In this document: piece by piece, positions 17,379-26,978 of the stretch
Position numbering within the stretch: the first letter of the stretch is position 1
How the letters are laid out: each line of letters opens with the position of its first letter
Position numbers and translations under genes: made by a program
The notes under the pieces: model-generated
Database searches by the model: none
What the model saw: only the letters and a program-made list of their open reading frames with translations
Told to the model about the DNA's origin: nothing
NCBI RefSeq assembly: GCF_008297955.1
Contig: NZ_VTPY01000005.1
Span: 186,001-250,000, forward strand
Source: Billgrantia pellis
Lineage (GTDB): Bacteria; Pseudomonadota; Gammaproteobacteria; Pseudomonadales; Halomonadaceae
DNA length: 64,000 nucleotides
Direction: 5' to 3'

Positions 17379-20300
17379 GCTGGCTGCTCGCCTCGCTGCA
17401 ATACAAGCGACTGATCCTGACCGTCACGGGATTGCTGGCATTGCTGGGCTTGGCGGCCTGGGTGGCAATGGATCGTCAGGAAGACCCCTTCTTTCCCTAT
17501 CGCTTCGGCCAGGTCCTGGTGCCCTATCCCGGGGCGGAGCCGGAGCAAGTCGAGCGATTGGTGCTGAACCCGCTGGAGGAGGAGCTGGCTCAGGTCGAAG
17601 AGGTGAACGATATCATCGGTACCGCTCGGCTGGGCGTGGCGCACGTCACGCTCGAAATGCACGAGCACGTCTACGATACCGACGCCGCCTGGGAGCGTGT
17701 GCGGATCGCCGTTGAGCGGGCGAGCCGCGGATTTCCCGATGGCGTGGGCGAGGCGGAAGTCAACGATCGCGACTCCGATGCCCATGGCGTCGTGCTGGCG
17801 GTAACCGGCTCCGACGACCTGCTCGAACTGCGAGAAGCGGCCAAGCGGCTGCGCCGGGACCTGTTTCGGCTCAAGGAGATTGCTCGCATCGATCTGCTTG
17901 CCGATCCGGAACCGCAGGTGGTAGTTGCCTGGGACGATACTCTGGCAGAGCTGACCGGTCTCGACACTCGCGCGCTGGGCGATCAGCTCGCCGCGCGCAA
18001 CTTGACGACTCCCGGCGGCAGTCTCGCGCTCGGCGGGCGCTCGCTGGTACTCGATCCGCGTACCGAGTTCGGTTCGCTCGAGGAGCTTGCCGCCACACCG
18101 ATTCGCACCCTTCAGGGCGACCTGGTGCCACTCGGCGAGCTGACCGACGTTCGTCTCGCTGCTCAGGAGCCGCCAACCGAGCGCTACTGGCACGACGGCA
18201 GCCCCGCCGTGGCGCTGGGGCTCGTGCTCTCCAACGACCGGGTCAATGCCGTGCGCTTCGGCGAACGGCTGCGGGCGCTGGTGGAAGCGCTGCGCCCGGC
18301 CTATGCGCCGCTCATGATAGAGGAAACCTTTTTTCAGCCGCGCTGGGTCGAGCGGCGCCTGGCCGAGCTGGGGGGCTCGCTGTTGCTGGGCATTGCCATT
18401 CTGGGGGGGCTGCTGTTCCTGGCCATGGGGCTGCGGCTGGGCCTCTCAGTGATGGTGATCGTGCCGCTGGTCTCGTTCTCTTCCCTGGCTCTCTACGCCA
18501 TGGGGGGTGGCGTGCTGCATCAGATCGCCGTCGCCGGCATGGTGATCGCGCTCGGTATGCTGGTGGACAATGCCATCGTCATGGTCGAGAACATTCAATG
18601 GCACCGCGACCAGGGGCGCTCGGCGGCCCAGGCCGTGACCCGTTCGGTACGAGAACTCGCTACGCCGTTGCTGGCTGCGACCGGGACCACCCTGGCGGCG
18701 TTCGTGCCGCTGCTGCTCTCCAGCGGCAACACGGCCGACTTTACCCGTGCCATTCCGGTCATGGTGATGCTGACGCTGGCGGTGAGCTATGTGTATGCCG
18801 TGTTCGTCACGCCGGTGTTCGCCGCGGCCATGCTCAAGCCGCGCGGCGCGACAGGGCCTGAGCGACTGCAGACGCTGGGAAGTCGTATCGGCCGGATCGC
18901 CGTGCGCTGGCCGGCCTGGGTGCTGGTAGGTGCCGGGGGACTGTTGGTCGGTGCGGTGGCGATGATGCCACTGCTCAATCACGATTTTTTTCCCGACACC
19001 GATCGCAACCAGCTGATTGTTGATCTCAACTTTCCCGAGGGCACTCATCTTGAGCATACCGCCCACGAGGCCGCGGCGCTGGCCGCGGCGCTGGCCGAAC
19101 GACCGGCGGTGCGGGCGGTGCATCGCTTCGTGGGATTCAGCGGGCCGCGCTTCTACTACAACTTGGTCGAACAGCCGCGCCAGCCGCATCTGGCTCGCCT
19201 CGTCGTCGATGCCGAGTCGACAGACCCGTTGGGCGAGTTGATGGCTTGGGTGCGGTCGGTAGCGCCGGAAAGATTGCCGGAGGCCGAGGTGGTGGTGCGG
19301 CGGTTGGGCCAGGGGCCGCCGCTGGAGGCACCGGTGGAGATTCGCGTTTTTGCCGACGATCGAGTGGCGCTGGCCGAGGCTGCGGGTCGAATCCTTTCGG
19401 TGGTGCGTGCTGCCGAAGGGGCGCGCGATGCGCGTCATCGTCTCGGGGAGGGGCTGGCGACGCTGCAGGTTGTGACCGACGATGCCCGTGCCGCCGAGTA
19501 CGGACTTTCGCGACGCGATGTCGCCGGTGCGCTGGCCGGGGCCAGCCGCGGGATCGAGGTCAGCACCTGGCGCGCTGGCCGCGATCCCGCGCCGCTGTTG
19601 GTACGCGCCCCGGAGGGAGAGCGCTTTCCCACCGAGGGGCTGGAGGGGTTGCGCCTGGGGACCGCCGATGGGCGCACGGTGCCGCTCGGCGAAATAGCCT
19701 CGCTGGAAGTGAACTGGCGCCCGGCGGTAATCCAACATCGCGGGTTGCGGCGGATGACCGCGATTTTGGCCGAGGTGGCCGACGGCTGGACCTACGATGG
19801 GGTACTCGAAGAGGTATTACCGCAGTTGGCCGAACTCGCGCTTCCCTCGGGGGCGAGCTATGTCGTGGGTGGGGCGGCTGAATCGGCGGGAGATGCCAAC
19901 AAGGCGCTGTTCCAGACCCTGCCGTTCGGTGGATTGCTGCTGGTAGTGTTCCTGCTCGCCCAGTTCAACTCCTTTCGTCAGTTGGCTATCGTGCTGGCCA
20001 CCGTACCGCTGGCCATCGTCGGCGTGGTGCCGGGGCTATGGCTGACCGGGCAGCCGTTCGGGTTCACCGCCATCCTCGGCGTGGTGGCGCTGGTCGGCAT
20101 CGTGGTCAACAATGCCATCGTGCTGATCGATTTGATGAACACCAATTGCCGCCAGGGGCTGGCGGTGGGAGAGGCCGTGACCGCCGCGGTGGCACGGCGC
20201 ACACGGCCGGTGCTGCTCACCACGGCGACCACCGTGGCCGGCTTGGTGCCATTGACCCTGACTCAGTCGACGCTATGGCCGCCGATGGCGTGGGCGATCA

Positions 20301-20404
20301 TCTCGGGGCTGGTCGCCTCGACGCTGCTGACACTGTTGGTGATCCCGGCGTTGTACCGCCTGTTGATGCGGGATCAGCGTTCGTGCAGCACATCCATGGG
20401 ATAG
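17375..20404 (+). CDS. RND family efflux permease (AcrB/HAE-like)
   Basis: A 1009-residue proton-driven inner-membrane exporter. The RND layout is visible: TM1 near residue 10, a large periplasmic loop to about 330, a cluster of TM segments to about 475, TM7 near 520, a second loop, and TMs from about 850 on. TM4 reads GMLVDNAIVMVENI: Asp398 is kept but the neighbour is Asn where AcrB has a second Asp, as in many non-AcrB RND pumps. It is co-translated with the adaptor through an ATGA overlap. Its 3' end overlaps the convergent nudJ-like gene by 31 bp. Substrates cannot be assigned. Confidence 0.93.
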   Translation: MSWLLASLQYKRLILTVTGLLALLGLAAWVAMDRQEDPFFPYRFGQVLVPYPGAEPEQVERLVLNPLEEELAQVEEVNDIIGTARLGVAHVTLEMHEHVYDTDAAWERVRIAVERASRGFPDGVGEAEVNDRDSDAHGVVLAVTGSDDLLELREAAKRLRRDLFRLKEIARIDLLADPEPQVVVAWDDTLAELTGLDTRALGDQLAARNLTTPGGSLALGGRSLVLDPRTEFGSLEELAATPIRTLQGDLVPLGELTDVRLAAQEPPTERYWHDGSPAVALGLVLSNDRVNAVRFGERLRALVEALRPAYAPLMIEETFFQPRWVERRLAELGGSLLLGIAILGGLLFLAMGLRLGLSVMVIVPLVSFSSLALYAMGGGVLHQIAVAGMVIALGMLVDNAIVMVENIQWHRDQGRSAAQAVTRSVRELATPLLAATGTTLAAFVPLLLSSGNTADFTRAIPVMVMLTLAVSYVYAVFVTPVFAAAMLKPRGATGPERLQTLGSRIGRIAVRWPAWVLVGAGGLLVGAVAMMPLLNHDFFPDTDRNQLIVDLNFPEGTHLEHTAHEAAALAAALAERPAVRAVHRFVGFSGPRFYYNLVEQPRQPHLARLVVDAESTDPLGELMAWVRSVAPERLPEAEVVVRRLGQGPPLEAPVEIRVFADDRVALAEAAGRILSVVRAAEGARDARHRLGEGLATLQVVTDDARAAEYGLSRRDVAGALAGASRGIEVSTWRAGRDPAPLLVRAPEGERFPTEGLEGLRLGTADGRTVPLGEIASLEVNWRPAVIQHRGLRRMTAILAEVADGWTYDGVLEEVLPQLAELALPSGASYVVGGAAESAGDANKALFQTLPFGGLLLVVFLLAQFNSFRQLAIVLATVPLAIVGVVPGLWLTGQPFGFTAILGVVALVGIVVNNAIVLIDLMNTNCRQGLAVGEAVTAAVARRTRPVLLTTATTVAGLVPLTLTQSTLWPPMAWAIISGLVASTLLTLLVIPALYRLLMRDQRSCSTSMG

Positions 20405-20826
20405 AACCGGCTGGCCAAGGCATCGCGCACGCGGCGAAGCACCAGCGGGCTGCGCAGCCGGCCCTGGCGGTCCAGCGCCTCGAGTTCGTCGAGAGTCAGC
20501 CAGTGCACGGCAACGATGGCCGGATCCAGCGGTGTGCCAAGATGCGCCAGTGCCATGCCGAAGAAACCATGGCTGTGGAAGGTCTGGCCGTTGGGCGTCT
20601 CGTAGATGTAGAGCCCCAGATAGTCGGTAATGCCGATCTGCCAGGCGGTCTCCTCGCGCAGCTCGCGCAGCGCCGCCTCCTTGATCCTCTCGCCGGGCTC
20701 GAGATGGCCGGCCGGCTGGTTGAGGACGGTATCCCGGCAGCCCCTCGGCGCCTCCTCCACCATTAGGAAGCGACCGGCGCGCTCCACGACGGTGGCCACG
20801 GTGACATGCGGATGCCAGCGGCTCAT
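20374..20826 (-). CDS. nudJ: NUDIX hydrolase, NudJ-like phosphatase
   Basis: A 150-residue Nudix protein. The Nudix box GHLEPGERIKEAALRELREE fits G-x5-E-x7-RE-U-x-EE. The next conserved G-U pair is Ala-Trp here, a deviation, but all catalytic acidic residues are present. E. coli NudJ hydrolyses thiamine pyrophosphate, HMP-PP and nucleoside triphosphates, and lies between rluE and mnmA, the same order as here apart from the RND insertion. Its start overlaps the rluE stop (ATGA). The gene's 3' end overlaps the RND permease by 31 bp. Confidence 0.85.
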   Translation of the reverse strand: MSRWHPHVTVATVVERAGRFLMVEEAPRGCRDTVLNQPAGHLEPGERIKEAALRELREETAWQIGITDYLGLYIYETPNGQTFHSHGFFGMALAHLGTPLDPAIVAVHWLTLDELEALDRQGRLRSPLVLRRVRDALASRFYPMDVLHER

Positions 20827-21431
20827 CGGTGACCTCCTTTACGGCGCGTGGGGCGCCTGGTTGTGCTGCGCGGGGCATGCAGCGTTTCCCTTCGCCATTC
20901 TCCCGGCGCCAGGCCATCCAGCCGCCAGGGGCCGATGGCCACGCGGACCAGGCGCAGGGTGGGGTGGCCGACATGGGCGGTCATTCGCCGTACCTGGCGA
21001 TTGCGGCCCTCGCTGATGGTCAGTTCCAGCCAGCTTGTCACCGGATGGCGTCGAGGGTCCAGCGGCGGTGAGCGTTCCGGCAAACCGCTATCGTCGAGTC
21101 GCCGCACCTTGGCCGGACGGGTCGGGCCGTCCCGCAGTTCGACGCCAAGGCGCAGCGCGGCCAGCGCCGCATTGCCGGGCACCCCCTCCACCTGCACACG
21201 GTAGGTCTTGGGTTGCTTGTGGCGCGGGTCGCTGATGCGTTGGATCAATTCCCCATCGTCGCTCAGCAGCAGCAGCCCCTCCGAGTCGTAATCCAGCCGT
21301 CCCGCGGCATAGATGCCCGGAACGTCGATGACGTCTGCCAGCGTAGCCCGTCGTACCTCACCAGGAGCCGGACGGTCGGTAAACTGGGACAGCATGCGGT
21401 AGGGCTTATGCAACAGATAGAGTGCGCTCAT
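20823..21431 (-). CDS. rluE: 23S rRNA pseudouridine(2457) synthase, RluE type
   Basis: A 202-residue RsuA/RluB/E/F-family pseudouridine synthase. The catalytic Asp lies in GRLDYDSEGLLLL (about residue 46), and the second conserved block is SEGRNRQVRRM (about 139-149). No N-terminal S4 domain is present, as in E. coli RluE, which modifies U2457 of 23S rRNA. A basic tail (TRRPTRRKGG) ends the protein. It is divergent from icd, as in E. coli, and its stop overlaps the nudJ start. Confidence 0.92.
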   Translation of the reverse strand: MSALYLLHKPYRMLSQFTDRPAPGEVRRATLADVIDVPGIYAAGRLDYDSEGLLLLSDDGELIQRISDPRHKQPKTYRVQVEGVPGNAALAALRLGVELRDGPTRPAKVRRLDDSGLPERSPPLDPRRHPVTSWLELTISEGRNRQVRRMTAHVGHPTLRLVRVAIGPWRLDGLAPGEWRRETLHAPRSTTRRPTRRKGGHR

Positions 21432-21502
21432 TCGACCAAGGTCTTGCTACCATAGATTGTCGACAAATATGGGGGCAAGCCTACTCCGAGAGTCCGGGTG
21501 AA

Positions 21503-21511
21503 TGCTATACT
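21503..21511 (+). promoter_or_regulatory. Extended -10 promoter element of icd
   Basis: TGCTATACT is an extended -10 box 39 bp before the icd start. No good -35 stands at 17 bp, which is common for extended -10 promoters. Confidence 0.5.
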
Positions 21512-21549
21512 CCGCGCTCCACTGAACAGACCATACAGGGGAGTTCTCA

Positions 21550-22806
21550 ATGGGGTTCCAGAAAATTGTCGTCCCTGAAGGCGGCGAGAAGATTACCGTC
21601 AACGCCGACAACACCCTGAACGTGCCGAACAATCCGATCATCCCGTTCATCGAGGGTGACGGTATCGGCGTCGACGTGACGCCGGCCATGAAGATTGCCA
21701 TCAATGCCGCCGTGCAGAAGGCCTACAACGGCGAGCGCAAGATCCACTGGATGGAAGTCTACGCCGGTGAGAAGGCCACTCAGGTTTATGACCCCGACAC
21801 CTGGCTGCCGGAAGAGACCCTCGAAGCCGTCAAGGACTACGTGGTTTCCATCAAGGGGCCGCTGACGACTCCCGTGGGCGGTGGCATTCGCTCCCTGAAC
21901 GTGGCCCTGCGTCAGAAACTCGACCTCTACACCTGCCTGCGTCCTGTGCGCTGGTTCGAGGGCGTGCCGAGCCCGGTCAAGAAGCCCGCCGATGTCGACA
22001 TGGTGATTTTCCGCGAGAACTCCGAGGATATCTACGCCGGCATCGAATGGAAGGCGGGTACCGCCGAAGCCGACAAGGTGATCAAGTTCCTGCGCGAGGA
22101 GATGGGAGTCACCAATATCCGTTTCCCCGAAAACTGCGGCATCGGCGTCAAGCCGGTTTCCGTGGAAGGCACCAAGCGCCTGGTGCGTCAGGCCCTGCAG
22201 TACGCCGTGGACAACGACCGCGAGTCGGTGACCCTGGTGCACAAGGGTAACATCATGAAGTTCACCGAAGGTTCCTTCAAGGATTGGGGTTACGAGCTGG
22301 CCAAGGAGGAGTTTGGTGCCGAGCTCCTCGACGGCGGCCCGTGGATGCAGTTCAAGAGCCCCAAGACCGGCAAGAACATCGTGGTCAAGGACGTCATCGC
22401 CGACGCCATGCTGCAGCAGATCCTGCTGCGTCCGGCCGAGTATGACGTCATCGCCACGCTGAACCTCAACGGTGACTACCTCTCCGACGCCCTGGCGGCC
22501 GAAGTGGGCGGCATCGGCATCGCGCCGGGCGCCAACCTGGCCGACGCCGTGGCCATGTTCGAGGCTACCCACGGCACCGCGCCGAAGTACGCCGGCCAGG
22601 ACAAGGTGAACCCCGGCTCGCTGATTCTCTCCGCTGAGATGATGCTGCGTCATATGGGTTGGGTCGAGGCCGCCGATCTGGTGCTGAAGGGTATGGAGAA
22701 GGCGATTTCCAAGGGCGAGGTCACCTACGACTTCCATCGCCTGATGGACGATGCCAAGCTTCTGAAGTGCTCCGAGTTCGGTCAGGCCGTCGCTGACAAC
22801 ATGTAA
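21550..22806 (+). CDS. icd: Isocitrate dehydrogenase, NADP-dependent
   Basis: A 418-residue dimeric-type NADP isocitrate dehydrogenase of the TCA cycle, close to E. coli Icd throughout. [16 protein letters not shown] lies near the N-terminus, and [13 protein letters not shown] carries Ser115, equivalent to the E. coli Ser113 that AceK phosphorylates. [17 protein letters not shown] and [13 protein letters not shown] follow. AceK itself is not in the window. The gene is divergent from rluE, has an extended -10 element and ends in a strong terminator. With aceA nearby, both enzymes competing for isocitrate are present. Confidence 0.98.
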   Translation: MGFQKIVVPEGGEKITVNADNTLNVPNNPIIPFIEGDGIGVDVTPAMKIAINAAVQKAYNGERKIHWMEVYAGEKATQVYDPDTWLPEETLEAVKDYVVSIKGPLTTPVGGGIRSLNVALRQKLDLYTCLRPVRWFEGVPSPVKKPADVDMVIFRENSEDIYAGIEWKAGTAEADKVIKFLREEMGVTNIRFPENCGIGVKPVSVEGTKRLVRQALQYAVDNDRESVTLVHKGNIMKFTEGSFKDWGYELAKEEFGAELLDGGPWMQFKSPKTGKNIVVKDVIADAMLQQILLRPAEYDVIATLNLNGDYLSDALAAEVGGIGIAPGANLADAVAMFEATHGTAPKYAGQDKVNPGSLILSAEMMLRHMGWVEAADLVLKGMEKAISKGEVTYDFHRLMDDAKLLKCSEFGQAVADNM

Positions 22807-22827
22807 GCAGGCCGGCGAACCATCCGG

Positions 22828-22860
22828 GGCCCCCGTCCGCTTGGCGGTCGGGGGCCTTTT
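22828..22860 (+). terminator. Rho-independent terminator of icd
   Basis: A 13-bp GC-rich stem with one T-T mismatch (GGCCCCCG.../...GGGGGCC), a TTG loop and a following TTTT, 22 bp past the icd stop. Confidence 0.88.
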
Positions 22861-22951
22861 GCATGCTAACCTGAACCCTGTCGACCACACGGCGTCTAAG
22901 CGATGCAGAAACGCTGGTGTGGAAGGCTTGTCGAGACGGTGTGTGGCTTTT

Positions 22952-23335
22952 ATGTTCAAGAAAGACGACCCGAGCGAGTGGGAGTCGGTCGATACCATGT
23001 CAGGCATGACGCGGCCGACACGCCCAGAGGAGGAAGACGACGGTGATCTGGCGGTCCAGTCGTCGGATCCCGAGGTGGCACGTCCGCCCATGTACAAGGT
23101 GGTGCTGCACAACGATGACTACACCCCCATGGAATTCGTGGTGGAGGTGCTGCAGAGCTTTTTCCACATGGACAGCGAGACCGCGGTTCAGGTGATGCTG
23201 ACGGTACATACCCAAGGCAGGGCCACCTGCGGCATCTTCACCCGTGACATCGCGGAAACCAAAAGTCATCAGGTCAATCAATATGCAAGAGAGTGTCAGC
23301 ATCCGCTGCTCAGCGATATCGAGGCGGCGGACTGA
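22952..23335 (+). CDS. clpS: ATP-dependent Clp protease adaptor ClpS
   Basis: ClpS binds N-degron substrates (N-terminal Leu, Phe, Tyr, Trp) and hands them to ClpA. The core domain is clear: [20 protein letters not shown], containing the substrate-pocket Asn-Asp-Asp, then [20 protein letters not shown] and the C-terminal HPLL. The start is uncertain. The ATG at 22952 gives 127 residues with a weak ribosome-binding site; the ATG at 22997 gives 112 residues, nearer the E. coli 106. The N-terminal tail, which in E. coli ClpS engages ClpA, is acidic (PEEEDDGD). It lies 142 bp upstream of clpA. Confidence 0.95.
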   Translation: MFKKDDPSEWESVDTMSGMTRPTRPEEEDDGDLAVQSSDPEVARPPMYKVVLHNDDYTPMEFVVEVLQSFFHMDSETAVQVMLTVHTQGRATCGIFTRDIAETKSHQVNQYARECQHPLLSDIEAAD

Positions 23336-23476
23336 TTTCCCGGTCATGCTCGAGACGGGGTAGGAATGGCAGTCGTTGAGGAAGAGACTTGCAACGGCAG
23401 CGTTTGTGCCCGATGTTGAAGATGCCGGACCATGAAAGATCCGATGCAAGCCCTAAGCGGCGAGAAGGGGACTGCC

Positions 23477-25753
23477 ATGCTGAGCAAAGAACTTGAACTG
23501 ACCCTGAACACGGCATTTACCGTGGCACGCTCCAAGCGTCACGAATTCATGACCGTGGAGCACCTGCTGCTGGCATTGCTCGATAACGCATCAGCGGCAG
23601 ACGTGTTGAGAGCCTGCGGGGCCAACCTCGATAAGTTGCGGTCCGACCTGCAGGATTTCATCAATTCCACCACGCCTCTGATTCCCGAGGATCAGAGCGA
23701 TCGCGAGACGCAGCCGACACTGGGCTTCCAGCGCGTGTTGCAGCGTGCCGTATTCCACGTGCAGTCCTCCGGCAAGAGCGAAGTCACCGGGGCCAACGTA
23801 CTGGTCGCCATCTTCTCCGAGCAGGAGAGCCAGGCGGTCTATTTCCTGAAACAGCAGAACGTGGCGCGAGTCGATGCCGTCAACTACATCGCTCACGGCA
23901 TCTCCAAGGTGGCTGGCCATGGCCAGAACCCCTCCTCGTCGCCTAGCGATGCCGAGGAGGCCGAGGAGGGCGGTGGCGAATCCAGCGCCAACCCGCTGAC
24001 CGGCTATGCCACCAATCTCAACGAGCAGGCCCGGATGGGCAAGATCGATCCGCTGATCGGACGTGAGCATGAGCTGGAGCGGGTCATCCAGATCCTGGCG
24101 CGGCGGCGCAAGAACAACCCGCTGCTGGTGGGCGAAGCCGGTGTCGGCAAGACCGCCATCGCCGAAGGGCTGGCCAAGCGGGTCGTCGAGGAGGATGTTC
24201 CCGAGGTGATCGGCGACGCCGTGGTCTATGCGCTCGACATGGGCGCGCTGCTCGCAGGCACCAAGTATCGCGGCGACTTCGAGAAGCGGCTCAAGAGCCT
24301 GCTGGCAGAGCTCAAGAAGCAGCCCAACGCCATTCTGTTCATCGATGAGATCCATACGGTGATCGGCGCCGGGGCGGCCTCGGGCGGTGTGATGGACGCC
24401 TCCAATCTGCTCAAGCCGCTGCTGTCTTCGGGTGAGCTGCGCTGCATCGGTTCCACCACCTTCCAGGAATTTCGCGGCATCTTCGAGAAGGATCGCGCGC
24501 TGGCGCGCCGGTTCCAGAAAGTGGATGTCATGGCGCCCTCGGTGGACGACACCATTCGTATCCTCAAGGGGTTGCGCTCGCGTTTCGAGGAGCACCATCG
24601 CCTCAAGTATACCGATGCCGCCCTGGAGAGCGCCGCGCGGCTGGCGGATCGCTACATCAACGATCGCCACCTGCCCGACAAGGCCATCGACGTGATTGAC
24701 GAGGCCGGCGCCCATCAGCGGCTGCTGCCGCCCGAGGTGCGGGTCGAGACCATTGACGTCGATCAGGTCGAGGCGGTGGTAGCCTCCATTGCGCGGATTC
24801 CGCCGAAGAGCGTCTCCAGTTCCGACCGCAAGCTGCTCGAAAATCTCGATCGCGACCTCAAGATGCTGGTGTTCGGCCAGGACGAGGCGATCGATAGCCT
24901 TTCCGCCGCCATCAAGCTGTCGCGCGCCGGGCTCAAGTCGCCTGACAAGCCGGTAGGTAGCTTCCTCTTCGCCGGCCCCACCGGGGTGGGCAAGACCGAG
25001 GTGGCACGTCAGTTGGCCCGGATCATGGGGATCGAGCTGGTGCGTTTCGATATGTCGGAATACATGGAACGGCACACCGTGTCGCGGCTGATCGGCGCCC
25101 CTCCGGGTTATGTCGGTTACGACCAGGGCGGACTGTTGACCGAGGCAATCACCAAACAGCCCCACTGCGTGCTCCTGCTCGACGAGATCGAGAAGGCGCA
25201 TCCCGAGGTCTTCAACCTGCTGCTGCAGGTAATGGACCACGGACGCCTGACCGACAACAATGGCCGCGAAGCGGATTTCCGTCACGTGATCGTGATCATG
25301 ACCTCGAATGCCGGGGCCGAGCAGCAGGCGCGCCGCTCCATCGGCTTCCAGACCCAGGATCATTCCACCGATGCGATGGAAGTGATTCGCAAGACTTTCT
25401 CGCCGGAATTCCGCAACCGCCTGGATGGCATCATCCAGTTCCATTCCCTGCCCACCTCGGTGGTGCGCAGCGTGGTGGACAAGTTTCTGGTGGAGCTGCA
25501 GGCGCAGCTCGACGAGAAGCGGGTCCAGTTGGATGTCGACGTGGTGGCTCGCGACTGGCTGGCCGAGCAGGGCTACGATCCGAGCATGGGCGCACGTCCC
25601 ATGGCCAGGCTGATCCAGGAGAAACTCAAGAAGCCGCTGGCTGAACTCATCCTGTTCGGAGAGCTATCCGAACACGGTGGGGTGGTGCACGTCACGGTGG
25701 AGGATGGCGAACTGCATCTTTCCACGGAGGCGGAGATGGCCGACGCGCCCTGA
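23477..25753 (+). CDS. clpA: ATP-dependent Clp protease ATP-binding subunit ClpA
   Basis: A 758-residue AAA+ unfoldase, exactly the E. coli ClpA length, that feeds proteins into ClpP. The N-domain (about 1-145) binds ClpS. The first AAA module has Walker [10 protein letters not shown] (about 215), the second GPTGVGKTE (about 500). The D1-D2 linker carries no ClpB-type coiled-coil insert, which separates it from ClpB. I chose the ATG at 23477 because GAAGGGG precedes it and the N-terminus [11 protein letters not shown] fits the family. clpP is not in the window. Confidence 0.97.
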   Translation: MLSKELELTLNTAFTVARSKRHEFMTVEHLLLALLDNASAADVLRACGANLDKLRSDLQDFINSTTPLIPEDQSDRETQPTLGFQRVLQRAVFHVQSSGKSEVTGANVLVAIFSEQESQAVYFLKQQNVARVDAVNYIAHGISKVAGHGQNPSSSPSDAEEAEEGGGESSANPLTGYATNLNEQARMGKIDPLIGREHELERVIQILARRRKNNPLLVGEAGVGKTAIAEGLAKRVVEEDVPEVIGDAVVYALDMGALLAGTKYRGDFEKRLKSLLAELKKQPNAILFIDEIHTVIGAGAASGGVMDASNLLKPLLSSGELRCIGSTTFQEFRGIFEKDRALARRFQKVDVMAPSVDDTIRILKGLRSRFEEHHRLKYTDAALESAARLADRYINDRHLPDKAIDVIDEAGAHQRLLPPEVRVETIDVDQVEAVVASIARIPPKSVSSSDRKLLENLDRDLKMLVFGQDEAIDSLSAAIKLSRAGLKSPDKPVGSFLFAGPTGVGKTEVARQLARIMGIELVRFDMSEYMERHTVSRLIGAPPGYVGYDQGGLLTEAITKQPHCVLLLDEIEKAHPEVFNLLLQVMDHGRLTDNNGREADFRHVIVIMTSNAGAEQQARRSIGFQTQDHSTDAMEVIRKTFSPEFRNRLDGIIQFHSLPTSVVRSVVDKFLVELQAQLDEKRVQLDVDVVARDWLAEQGYDPSMGARPMARLIQEKLKKPLAELILFGELSEHGGVVHVTVEDGELHLSTEAEMADAP

Positions 25754-25850
25754 TCCGACGAGCCTCGACGTGGACACACAGCGCCCTGCCTCCGGACGGG
25801 GCGTTGTCGTTTACGCCCCGGCGGGGCCGCTGCGGCGCTCGAGGCAGGAA

Positions 25851-26069
25851 TCAGCGCGAGCGGTAGACGATGCGGCCCTTGGTCAGGTCGTACGGAGTCA
25901 ACTCGACCTTGACCTTGTCGCCGGTGAGGATGCGGATGTAATTCTTGCGCATCTTGCCCGAAATATGCGCGGTCACGACGTGGCCGTTCTCCAGTTCGAC
26001 GCGAAACGTCGTGTTGGGGAGGGTATCGACGACGACGCCTTCCATTTCGATATGGTCTTCACGTGCCAT
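25851..26069 (-). CDS. infA: Translation initiation factor IF-1
   Basis: A 72-residue OB-fold protein, the exact E. coli length, that binds the ribosomal A site during initiation. Typical blocks are [39 protein letters not shown] and [11 protein letters not shown]. It lies convergent to clpA and downstream of bpt on the same strand, with its own promoter candidate at 26159-26188. The clpA-infA-aat neighbourhood is conserved in gammaproteobacteria. Confidence 0.98.
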   Translation of the reverse strand: MAREDHIEMEGVVVDTLPNTTFRVELENGHVVTAHISGKMRKNYIRILTGDKVKVELTPYDLTKGRIVYRSR

Positions 26070-26136
26070 ATAGGCGGTTCCTCGCTGATGGTGTCGATGC
26101 GACGTCGCCCTGCGCGACGTCAGGCATGCAAGAAAG

Positions 26137-26157
26137 GGGCGTGAAAAAACGACGCCC
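26137..26157. promoter_or_regulatory. Hairpin at the 5' end of the infA transcript
   Basis: A 6-bp GC stem (GGGCGT/ACGCCC) with a 9-nt loop rich in A on the plus strand. On the minus strand the T-run lies in the loop, not after the stem, so it is a leader structure more than a terminator. Confidence 0.35.
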
Positions 26158-26158
26158 G

Positions 26159-26188
26159 TTTATACGATAGCGCGATATTGTGCCGCAA
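26159..26188 (-). promoter_or_regulatory. Candidate infA promoter
   Basis: On the minus strand TTGCGG (26183-26188), an 18-bp spacer and TATAAA (26159-26164) form a sigma-70-like promoter about 90 bp before infA, inside the gap after bpt. Confidence 0.45.
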
Positions 26189-26216
26189 GCCGGGCGTCAA
26201 GGCAAAGCGCGCCTTG

Positions 26217-26966
26217 CTATGCCAGGGCGATCATGGGCAGAAGGCGGCGCCAGTGGCGGCCTTCGAGCACTTCCAGCGGCCGATAGGCTTCCTTGTAGGA
26301 CATCTTGCGGCACTCTTCTATCCAATAGCCCAGGTAGACATGGGGTAACCCCTGTCGATAGGCCTCGTTCACCAGGCTTAGCACGGCGTAGGTACCGAGT
26401 GAGCGGCGTTGCCATTCGGCTGATGGATCGAAGAAGGTATAGATCGCCGACAGGCCGTGTTCCAGCCGGTCGAAGGCGGACACCGCCAGCAATCGATTGC
26501 CGAGACGAAATTCGAGCAGGCGCGCGTAGGGCTCGTCGAGGGTTAGAAAGGTGCGGTACTGCTCCTGGCTCGGCGGGTACATGTCGCCGTCGCTGTGGCG
26601 GACCTCGATGTAGCGCTCGTAAAGTGCGTAATGTTCGTCATCGAACAGCGCAGGGCGCTCGATCAGCCGCAGATCGTCGTTGCGTTTGGCGACACGGCGC
26701 TGGCTGCGACGGGGCTGGAAGTCGTCGACCGGTATGCGCACCGATTGGCAGGCGTTGCAGCCCTCGCAATGAGGACGATAGAGATGGCGCCCGCTTCGCC
26801 TGAAACCCAGCAGGGCCAGCGAATCGTAGACGCCCTGGCCATGGGATTCCTGGGGGTCGAGAAACAGTGTGGTGGCCTCGCGGTTCTCTAGATAGCTGCA
26901 AGCGTGGGGCACCGTCAGGAAGAAGCGCAGATCCCGAATCGGATGATGAGGCGCATTGCTGCTCAC
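26217..26966 (-). CDS. bpt: Aspartate/glutamate leucyltransferase (L,F-transferase-like Bpt)
   Basis: A 249-residue bacterial homologue of eukaryotic ATE1. Bpt adds Leu to proteins with N-terminal Asp or Glu, making secondary destabilising residues into ClpS ligands. The N-terminal Cys-containing cluster (HACSYL..., then HCEGCNACQSVRIP near residue 70) and the C-terminal HVYLGYWIEECRKMSYK are family hallmarks. It starts with GTG, with AGGAGG 8 nt upstream, and lies only 12 bp after aat, so the two transferases are one operon. Confidence 0.95.
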   Translation of the reverse strand: MSSNAPHHPIRDLRFFLTVPHACSYLENREATTLFLDPQESHGQGVYDSLALLGFRRSGRHLYRPHCEGCNACQSVRIPVDDFQPRRSQRRVAKRNDDLRLIERPALFDDEHYALYERYIEVRHSDGDMYPPSQEQYRTFLTLDEPYARLLEFRLGNRLLAVSAFDRLEHGLSAIYTFFDPSAEWQRRSLGTYAVLSLVNEAYRQGLPHVYLGYWIEECRKMSYKEAYRPLEVLEGRHWRRLLPMIALA

Positions 26967-26978
26967 GTGGATCGCCTC

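Noticed and set aside
25778..25807. Terminator after clpA
   Set aside because: A 9-bp stem with a G-U pair can be drawn, but no T-run follows and competing GC hairpins overlap it.
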